The position numbers and the translations under genes were made by a program. A DNA stretch of 10,944 nucleotides, from positions 1 through 10,944 of the forward strand of contig WGAR01000017.1 in NCBI GenBank assembly GCA_015494725.1, given 5' to 3'. Source of the stretch: Thermodesulfobacteriaceae bacterium (GTDB taxonomy: Bacteria > Desulfobacterota > Thermodesulfobacteria > Thermodesulfobacteriales > Thermodesulfobacteriaceae). Numbering within the stretch: the first letter of the stretch is position 1; each line of letters opens with the position of its first letter. Shown here piece after piece: positions 5,753 through 10,944 of this stretch. The notes below the pieces were generated by a model, which had not been told where the DNA came from, ran no database searches, and saw only the letters and a list, made by a program, of their open reading frames with translations.

Positions 5753-7237
5753 TTACTGGTGGGTCCGGTCGTCGGGATAATGGTGATCCAGGATGGCGTT
5801 CACGATACGGGCTAGAAAACGTTCTCCTCCCCGGTAGCCCACGATGGGCTCCCGCTGGTACCCTATCCGGTCGTAAACCGGAAATCCGAAGCGAACCAGC
5901 GGGACCCTTATCTCCTTGGAAATATTCACACACCGGGAGTGCCCCAGAATCAGGTCCGGTGGGTCCTGTTTAAGGGCGTATTCCCATTCGAACTGATCGC
6001 TTCCGTTCATGATAACGGGTTGATAATTATATTCCTCACATACCTTCCAGATCTCTTCCGCCGCCGATGCACTCTTGGTGCCCACCAGGATGTAAGTTGG
6101 AATCATCCCCAGTTCACAAACGAAGCGAGTGGCTGCGGCCACAAAATCCGGATCGCCGGCCAGGGCCACCCGTTTCATCATGGTGTAGTGCAGGGTATCG
6201 GCCATAGCATCAAGGAGGATACCCCTTTCCCACCGTATGGCTTCCGGGATGGGCCGACCCGAGATCTCACTTACGGTTTTGAGCAGGCGATCGGTATGGC
6301 CCACCCCCAGGGGCATGGGAAGCACAAAGGCCGGCACCTGATAACGGCGGGAGAGCCATTTCGCACCGGCGGCCCCGGCATCCGGCGAAAGGGCGAAAAT
6401 GGCCCGGGCATCTCCGGCCCGCACAAACTCCTCTACCCGGGTGCCTCCCGGAGGATAATAGGGGATACGGTTGGGCATACCCACCAGCGGACAGTCCAGG
6501 GTGTCGCTGATGTCAAAGAGGATATGGAAAGGCACCCCCATAAGTTCCAGAAGATGTTTCAGTTCCCGCAGGTCTCCGGGCAGGAGAAACCCGGGAATAA
6601 AATAGAGATCCTCCGAGGGCTGTCCGCTCTGCCGGGAAAGGGCCTTAAGAAACTCCCTTGCGGCCCGGTTATAGCCCTCCACATGGGAGCCGGCAAAACT
6701 GGGGGTATGGACCACCACGAACTTGGTAAGATCCAGCACTTCCGGCCCGAACTCCTCCTCCATCATCTCCAGGGCCTCGGCCAGAAAACTCTGGATATCG
6801 TCCCCGATAACCTCGCTTGAACAGGTGGTGACGATGGCAATAAGTTCGGGTTTATAGCGACAGACCAGATTTCGTATCCCTCGCACCAGATTCTTGCGCC
6901 CTCCGAAGACCGCGGCATCCTCATGAAAGGAGGCCGAGGCTATGGAGGCCGGCTCCCGAAAGACCCGGGAGAAGGTATAGCGCACGTAAGTGGTGCAACC
7001 CTGAGCCCCCTGGACAAAGGGAATAGCCCGATGCACCCCCAGGGTGGCCCACATGGCCCCAAAGGGCATACAGGTACGGCTGGGATCGATGCAGACCGCC
7101 CGTTTGGCTGCCGGTACCAGTTCTGGGGGAGGAGGCACATATTCCGGGGTGAGGGGCTTTTTCCCCAGACGCAGCTTTTTGTAAGTAATACCTTCGAGCG
7201 GAACCTCTGAAACCTGATTTATGATCTGGTTGATCAT
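5753..7237 (-). CDS. nifK: nitrogenase beta subunit NifK
   Basis: 494 aa from ATG 7237 with RBS AAGGAGGT, 21 nt after nifD. NifK and NifD form the catalytic heterotetramer with the P-cluster at each alpha-beta interface. All beta-side P-cluster residues are visible: RTCMPFGA with C56, GAQGCTTYVR with C81, TTCSSEVIGDD with C139, and HTPSFAGSHV with S180, matching Azotobacter Cys70, Cys95, Cys153 and Ser188. Further NifK blocks are FREPASIASASFHEDAAVFGG, FVLPMPLGVGHTD, SEISGRPIP and a C-terminal VPLVRFGFPVYDRIGYQR segment. The N-terminus before the first ligand is short, as in anaerobe-type NifK proteins. No small delta (AnfG/VnfG-like) gene lies between nifD and nifK, which argues against an Fe-only or vanadium enzyme. 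This subunit looks fully functional, which supports NifD being functional too. Confidence 0.97.
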   Translation of the reverse strand: MINQIINQVSEVPLEGITYKKLRLGKKPLTPEYVPPPPELVPAAKRAVCIDPSRTCMPFGAMWATLGVHRAIPFVQGAQGCTTYVRYTFSRVFREPASIASASFHEDAAVFGGRKNLVRGIRNLVCRYKPELIAIVTTCSSEVIGDDIQSFLAEALEMMEEEFGPEVLDLTKFVVVHTPSFAGSHVEGYNRAAREFLKALSRQSGQPSEDLYFIPGFLLPGDLRELKHLLELMGVPFHILFDISDTLDCPLVGMPNRIPYYPPGGTRVEEFVRAGDARAIFALSPDAGAAGAKWLSRRYQVPAFVLPMPLGVGHTDRLLKTVSEISGRPIPEAIRWERGILLDAMADTLHYTMMKRVALAGDPDFVAAATRFVCELGMIPTYILVGTKSASAAEEIWKVCEEYNYQPVIMNGSDQFEWEYALKQDPPDLILGHSRCVNISKEIRVPLVRFGFPVYDRIGYQREPIVGYRGGERFLARIVNAILDHHYPDDRTHQ

Positions 7238-7258
7238 GGCTATACCTCCTTGGCTCTC

Positions 7259-8689
7259 TTAAAATTCGGTCCGGGCCAGATCCCATACCGGGGCGCAGAC
7301 CGCCTGATAGATGTCCCGGGCAAAATTCACCATTCCCCGAAATCCGGCGTAAGGCCCGGCTTCATACGAATGCGAATTGAGGGTGGGGACTCCGAATTTA
7401 CGTATGAGATACTTTTCCTTGAGCCCGGTAAGGAAGAGGTCCGGCCGGCAGGTCTCGATCATCTCCTCGATTTCAAATTCATTAGGATTATCAATGATGA
7501 GGGTCCCGGGTTTCACCCGCTGGACGATCTTCTCGTAATCCTCCCGGTGTCCGAAGGTGGTCATACAGGCCACCACCTCCATACCCAGTTCCTCCATGAC
7601 CTTCACCCAGTGCCACACTCTGGGAGCCCCTACATAGATGGCCACCCGCTTCCCGGAAAGTCTTTCCCGGTACCAGGAAAGAGCCGGCTCTACCGCCGCG
7701 GTTTCCTCCTCTATAATCTCCTCGGCCCGGCGCATCATCTCCTTCTCTCCGAACCAGGCCGCCACATCCCGAAGGGCCTTGGCCGTCTGCGCCATTCCGA
7801 AAAGACTTACCCGCACTAGAGGGATCTCGTATCCCTCCCGAAGAAGTTCGGCGATGTAGGTGGCTGAACGCTGACAGTGAACGATGTTCAGGCGGGCATC
7901 CGGCAACCGGAAGAGATCCCGTATCCGGGCATTCCCGGTAAAGACACAGATTATACGCAGCCCCAGTTTCTCGAAGAGGGGAATCACCGGGACCAGATCC
8001 CAATCGATGTTGTAATCCCCGATGATATTGACGTCGTAAGGGGTCTTTTCCTCTTCCTTCAGTCCCAGCTCGGGGTGTTTCTTTCGATAATCCAGCAACC
8101 ACCGGTAGAACTGGGTATTAAATTCGTGGTGTCCCTTGGACTGGGAGACCCCGCAGAATCCCGGGGAGGCACAGGCGAAAACGGGTTTGCCCACCTCGGC
8201 TGAAACCTCCCGGGCCACCTGTTCGATGTCGTCTCCGATGAGAGCCGTGGAGCAGGTATTGTAAATGATGGCCCCCTGTGCTCCGGGGTTGATACGGAAG
8301 GCCTCAAGCAGGGCTCTCTTCAGTTTCTCCGCTCCGCCAAAGATGATGTCCTGTTCGGTCATGGCCGTGGTGTAACAATGACGGCGATGATGGGCCTCGT
8401 TCTCAAGCACCCCGGGAGCGGCCCAGTTATACACGTCTCCCAGATGACGACGGGTACCCCAGGTATAGTAACCGCAGCCTACCGGGGCATGGATCATCTG
8501 GATCACATCCACTATAGGTCCGCCCACGACCCCGCGGGCTCCGGCGAAGGCTCACCCTCGTTCGGTAAGATCCCCGGGGACGGTGGGAGCATTGCATCTG
8601 GGTATGGTCTTACGATCCTCATCCACAATACACACATGTTTGACCCTCTCCGGAATACAGGCATTGCACCTCATCTGGTAATAACCCAT
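7259..8689 (-). CDS. nifD: nitrogenase alpha subunit NifD with in-frame TGA (probable selenocysteine-46) at a P-cluster ligand
   Basis: The gene starts at ATG 8689 with RBS AAGGAGGGG, 24 nt after nifB, and reads MGYYQMRCNACIPERVKHV through PGDLTERG. It then meets TGA (8552-8554), continues AFAGARGVVGGPIVDV and ends at TAA 7259. With the TGA read as one residue the protein is 476 aa. The TGA is codon 46 and aligns with Cys62 of Azotobacter NifD (RGCAYAGSKGVV), a P-cluster ligand. Spacing to the next ligand, C72 (APVGCGYY), is 26 as in Azotobacter (62 to 88). Other key residues are present: C146 (NTCSTALIGDD), R80, Q183 and H187 (VSQSKGHH), C272 (NIVHCQRS, cofactor ligand), R357 and H440 (NSHSYEAGPY, cofactor ligand). 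The N-terminal CxxC-IPER segment resembles AnfD and methanogen NifD. Selenocysteine is inferred; a Cys-to-stop change or sequencing error remains possible. Confidence 0.93.
8517..8544 (-). promoter_or_regulatory. possible bacterial SECIS element downstream of the nifD TGA
   Basis: In bacteria the selenocysteine insertion element is a hairpin in the coding sequence just after the UGA. Here nucleotides +8 to +28 after the TGA can form a bulged stem: CC with GG, a G-U pair, GA with UC, then CCC with GGG. The apical loop is GCG, starting 17 nt after the TGA. An alternative fold pairs GCCC (+13 to +16) with GGGC (+27 to +30) around a 10-nt loop that starts with G. Both put a G at the start of the loop at a suitable distance, but GC-rich sequence folds easily and the hand fold is weak evidence. 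Confidence 0.4.
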
Positions 8690-8713
8690 ATCTTTCCCCT
8701 CCTTCAGGAGTTT

Positions 8714-9544
8714 TTAAGCCATAGCCGCCCAGAGAAGGTCCTGCAGGGCATCACCCTGCCCCGGAACTCCGGCGGCATCGGCCCGACAGCGCCGGCAGGA
8801 AAGGAACTGGGGCAGAAACCGGGAGGCCAGACGTCTGGCCCAGCGTATCTCCGCCTCGGTAGGGGCTCGACGATCCCGGAAATGCCCCAGGGGAATGAGC
8901 GGGATGATATTCATGAGCTGGGCTCCGGCTTCCCAGGCCCGCCGGGCTATCTCGGCCACCTCGGTATCGTTCACCCCCGGAACCAGAACCGTATTCACCT
9001 TGACTCTGAGACCGGCAGCCGCCGCGGCACTCAGGCCTTCCAGTTGCCGGGAAAGAAGAACCTCTGCCGCCTCCCTCCCGGAAAGACGTCTTCCCTGGTG
9101 AGATATCCAGAGATAGAGATCTTTGGCCGTGCGCACCGTGGCAGCGTTTAGGGTAACGGTGAGAAAACGCACCCCCACGGAAAGTAAATCCGGAAGCCTA
9201 TCCTTGAGGAGCAGGCCGTTGGTGGAGACGCAGAAACGGAGAGCGGGGAAACGTTCCCGCACCCGGGAAAGGGCCTCCAGGGTCTCCTCGTTGGCCAGAG
9301 GCTCCCCGGGACCGGCCACTCCCACGATCTCTATGCGGGGTTCAAGGGTAAGCGCCGTTTCCACATACTCCGGGGCCTCCTCCGGAGAGATCACCCTCCT
9401 AGCCGTACCGGGCCGATTTTCGCTTATGCAGGGGTAACGGCGGTCGCAATACGCGCACCGGATATTACACCGCGGAGCCACCGGAAGATGAAGCCTCCCC
9501 ACCTGCCGATGGGCCTTCTCATCAAAACAGGGATGTCTAATCAT
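8714..9544 (-). CDS. nifB: nitrogenase cofactor biosynthesis radical SAM protein NifB (stand-alone)
   Basis: 276 aa. NifB fuses two [4Fe-4S] clusters and inserts a SAM-derived carbon to make the NifB-co (L-cluster) precursor of the nitrogenase cofactor. Visible features are the N-terminal HPCF (4-7), the radical SAM motif APRCNIRCAYC with C26, C30 and C33 (CX3CX2C), C39, VAGPGEPLAN (76-85, SAM-binding GGE-like motif), FCVSTNGLLL (104-113), VNTVLVPGVND (183-193), MNIIPLIPLG (211-220) and the C-terminal CRRCRAD pair (C250, C253) that helps bind the extra clusters. There is no C-terminal NifX/NafY domain, as is common in anaerobes and archaea. RBS AGGAGG precedes ATG 9544. The place, between nifI2 and nifD, is unusual compared with the common H-I1-I2-D-K order, but it keeps NifB production in step with the structural genes. 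Identification is secure. Confidence 0.95.
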   Translation of the reverse strand: MIRHPCFDEKAHRQVGRLHLPVAPRCNIRCAYCDRRYPCISENRPGTARRVISPEEAPEYVETALTLEPRIEIVGVAGPGEPLANEETLEALSRVRERFPALRFCVSTNGLLLKDRLPDLLSVGVRFLTVTLNAATVRTAKDLYLWISHQGRRLSGREAAEVLLSRQLEGLSAAAAAGLRVKVNTVLVPGVNDTEVAEIARRAWEAGAQLMNIIPLIPLGHFRDRRAPTEAEIRWARRLASRFLPQFLSCRRCRADAAGVPGQGDALQDLLWAAMA

Positions 9545-9576
9545 CTCTTTTTCCTCCTCTCATCCGGATACCTTTC

Positions 9577-9951
9577 TCAGAAAAGGGCTTCCAGCCCCGT
9601 GTCCCCGGTACGTACCCGTCGGACCTCCTCCACCGGAAGGACAAAGATCTTCCCGTCCCCGTGTTCTCCGGTCCGGTTAACCTGAATGATCCGTTCCACC
9701 ACCTTGGGAACCATGGCCTCGGGCACCACCACCCAGAGGAGCCTCTTGGGAATGAACCCGTAAGGGGAGCTCTCCAGCTTTTCGGCCACCTCCGGACTCA
9801 CCCGATAGGCCAGCTCCCGCAGTCTTCCCCCCTGTTTGCCCCGCCCGAGCACCCGAAAGGCGGTAAAGGAGGGAAAACCCATCTCCTCCAGGGCCTTTTT
9901 GGTGGAAAGCATCTTGTTGGGCCTCACGATGGCTACGATTTCCTTGAGCAT
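9577..9951 (-). CDS. nifI2: nitrogenase post-translational regulator NifI2 (P-II family)
   Basis: 124 aa from ATG 9951. A GTG two codons earlier (9957) is also open, but the RBS TAGGAGGTGG lies at the right distance for the ATG and covers the GTG. NifI1 and NifI2 together bind NifDK when fixed nitrogen is plentiful and block its contact with NifH; 2-oxoglutarate and ATP relieve this. Family features are the start MLKEIVAIVRPNKM, GFPSFTAFRVLGRGKQGG ahead of an enlarged T-loop (about 40-70), PKRLLWVVVPE (about 68-78) and the nucleotide-binding NRTGEHGDGKIFVLPVEEVRRVRTG stretch. The T-loop is longer than in NifI1 and lacks the GlnB uridylylation site, as usual for NifI2. It begins 9 nt after the nifI1 stop. 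Confidence 0.94.
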   Translation of the reverse strand: MLKEIVAIVRPNKMLSTKKALEEMGFPSFTAFRVLGRGKQGGRLRELAYRVSPEVAEKLESSPYGFIPKRLLWVVVPEAMVPKVVERIIQVNRTGEHGDGKIFVLPVEEVRRVRTGDTGLEALF

Positions 9952-9960
9952 GTCCACCTC

Positions 9961-10278
9961 CTAAAGCTCCGCTTCTCCGGTACGAATGGTATAGGCCTCC
10001 TCCACCGGAGAGACGAAAATCTTTCCATCCCCGAAACGTCCGGTTCGGGCAGTTTCCATGATGATGGTGCAGACCCTCGGCACCTCCTCATCCGGTACCA
10101 CCAGCAGGAGTAGGCTCTTGGGAAGCTCATCGTAAACCACCTCTCCCACGGTAAGGCCTCCCTGTTTCCCGCGACCCACCACTTCCACCCGCGTAAGGGC
10201 CAGGAACCCTTCGCGGGCCAGGGCCTCCACCACCTCGTCCGTTTTCTCCGGTCTTATGACCGCCTTGATCATCTTCAT
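9961..10278 (-). CDS. nifI1: nitrogenase post-translational regulator NifI1 (P-II family)
   Basis: 105 aa, ATG 10278 with RBS AAGGAGG, TAG stop at 9961-9963 feeding into the nifI2 RBS. It is the shorter partner of the NifI1-NifI2 complex that inhibits nitrogenase under ammonium sufficiency. P-II features are MKMIKAVIRPEKTDEVVEAL at the N-terminus, VVGRGKQGGLTVGEVVYDELPK around the T-loop (about 33-54), and RTGRFGDGKIFVSPVEEAYTIRTG (about 78-101), which is the ATP-binding part. The VGEVVYDELPK T-loop and the terminal AYTIRTG are characteristic of NifI1 rather than GlnB or GlnK. The gene lies 30 nt after nifH. Together with nifI2 it marks this as an anaerobe-type nif operon. Confidence 0.94.
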   Translation of the reverse strand: MKMIKAVIRPEKTDEVVEALAREGFLALTRVEVVGRGKQGGLTVGEVVYDELPKSLLLLVVPDEEVPRVCTIIMETARTGRFGDGKIFVSPVEEAYTIRTGEAEL

Positions 10279-10308
10279 TTCCGGGCCTCCTTATAAAGAT
10301 TGCTTCGA

Positions 10309-10944
10309 TCAAACCAGACCGTATTTCACCACCAGGCTTTCCAGCTCATCCATGGAAAGGGGTTGAGGGATCACCAGATCCCGATTTTCCATGATGCGCC
10401 GGGCCAGTTCCCTATAGGCCTGAGCCTGGGGATGGTCGGGATCGTACTCCACCACCGTCTTGCGATTGAATTCGGCCTTTTGGACAATGTTGTCCCGGGG
10501 AATAAACATGATCATCTTGGTACCCAGGCGTTCACAGAATTCCTGCATGATTTCCTCCTCGCGATCCACCTTCCGGCTGTTACAGATGATGCCCCCGAGA
10601 CGCACCCCGGTACGCTGGGCGTACTTCACCATGCCCCGGCAGATATTGTTGGCCGCATAGATGGCCATCATCTCTCCGGAGGCCACGATGTAGATCTCCT
10701 GGGCCTTCCCCTCCCGTACCGGCATGGCAAACCCCCCGCAGACCACGTCTCCCAGCACATCAAAGAAGAGAAAATCCAGATCCTCAGGGTAACCCCCCAG
10801 CTCTTCCATCAGATTGATGGCGGTGATAACTCCCCGGCCGGCACACCCCACACCGGGCTCCGGCCCCCCGGATTCCACGCACCGGATTCCCCCGAAACCG
10901 ACCTTCACCACCTTCTCCAGGGTGAGATTTTCCTCCCCCTCCTC
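10309..10944 (-). CDS. nifH: nitrogenase iron protein NifH (5' end outside window)
   Basis: NifH is the ATP-dependent reductase that passes electrons to the NifDK P-cluster. The frame stays open to the window edge, about 211 residues plus stop; the N-terminal ~60 residues, with the P-loop, are missing. Visible hallmarks are CVESGGPEPGVGCAGRGVITAIN (first [4Fe-4S] Cys, Azotobacter Cys97, and the Arg100 that some species ADP-ribosylate), DFLFFDVLGDVVCGGFAMP (switch II with second Cys, Cys132), SGEMMAIYAANNI, ICNSRKVDREEE and the C-terminal VIPQPLSMDELESLVVKYG. It lacks the long C-terminal tail of aerobic-type NifH. The GTG at 10909-10911 is an internal valine, not the start. It is the first visible gene of the operon; its promoter lies outside the window. 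Confidence 0.97.
   Translation of the reverse strand, partial: EEGEENLTLEKVVKVGFGGIRCVESGGPEPGVGCAGRGVITAINLMEELGGYPEDLDFLFFDVLGDVVCGGFAMPVREGKAQEIYIVASGEMMAIYAANNICRGMVKYAQRTGVRLGGIICNSRKVDREEEIMQEFCERLGTKMIMFIPRDNIVQKAEFNRKTVVEYDPDHPQAQAYRELARRIMENRDLVIPQPLSMDELESLVVKYGLV

Noticed and set aside
5742..5933. N-terminal extension of NifE back to 5933
   Set aside because: It overlaps the 3' end of nifK, has no NifE similarity, and ATG 5741 has a proper RBS and a NifE-like start.
7259..8527. NifD as a shorter protein starting at GTG 8527
   Set aside because: The conserved NifD N-terminus (start, IPER segment, LTERG) lies upstream in the same frame with its own strong RBS at 8689. GTG 8527 has no good RBS and falls inside the conserved GARGVVGGP block.
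755..8554. Genome-wide reassignment of TGA to a sense codon (Gly or Trp)
   Set aside because: topA ends at TGA exactly where TopA proteins end and where the next ATG begins, Trp is encoded by TGG throughout, and the long genes lack scattered in-frame TGA codons.
9952..9957. GTG 9957 as the NifI2 start
   Set aside because: The RBS overlaps this codon; ATG 9951 is correctly spaced and gives the usual NifI2 N-terminus.
1..10944. CRISPR arrays, tRNA or rRNA genes, insertion sequences
   Set aside because: I saw no regularly spaced repeats, no cloverleaf-like segment, no transposase-like frame and no flanking terminal repeats.

Overview
The window carries a nitrogen-fixation (nif) operon and a neighbouring ammonium-uptake operon on the minus strand, followed by two or three housekeeping genes on the plus strand. 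The DNA is GC-rich, the genes are tightly packed, and almost every start has a strong AGGAGG-type ribosome binding site. The NifI1/NifI2 pair in a nifH-I1-I2-D-K type cluster is typical of anaerobic diazotrophs, and a TorF-like outer-membrane protein with a signal peptide points to a Gram-negative host. An anaerobic, perhaps thermophilic, Desulfobacterota/Thermodesulfobacteriota-like bacterium fits, but that is inference from gene content only.

Layout, left to right. Positions 3-758 (+) hold the C-terminal end of DNA topoisomerase I with four Cys4 zinc ribbons. Positions 755-973 (+) hold a small double-CxxC protein whose frame contains an internal TGA at 806-808. Positions 970-1635 (+) hold a nucleoside phosphorylase-like enzyme that probably starts at a CTG. 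A perfect 10-bp GC hairpin at 1599-1622 lies at the convergent boundary. On the minus strand come a TorF-like porin (1632-2441), a P-II protein (2474-2812) and an ammonium transporter (2817-4199). These three form one operon, amt-P-II-porin, behind a good sigma-54-type promoter (4232-4247). Upstream of that is the nif operon, transcribed right to left: nifH (partial, >10944-10309), nifI1, nifI2, nifB, nifD, nifK, nifE (ending at 4467).

The standout is nifD. Its real start is ATG 8689, well upstream of the long open stretch beginning near 8527. The two parts are joined in the same frame through one TGA codon at 8552-8554. This codon falls exactly on the P-cluster cysteine ligand, Cys62 in Azotobacter NifD numbering. 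The flanking residues (LTERG before, AFAGARGVV after) and the 26-residue spacing to the next P-cluster cysteine are preserved. All other cluster ligands in NifD and NifK are intact. The simplest interesting reading is a selenocysteine P-cluster ligand, which would make this a selenoprotein nitrogenase. A point mutation or sequencing error is the main alternative. A possible SECIS-like hairpin follows the TGA.

How the genes work together: NifH donates electrons to NifDK. NifB makes the cofactor precursor and NifE is one half of the cofactor scaffold; its usual partner NifN is not seen here. NifI1/NifI2 switch nitrogenase off in response to fixed nitrogen. The Amt/P-II/porin operon takes up ammonium and senses nitrogen status.
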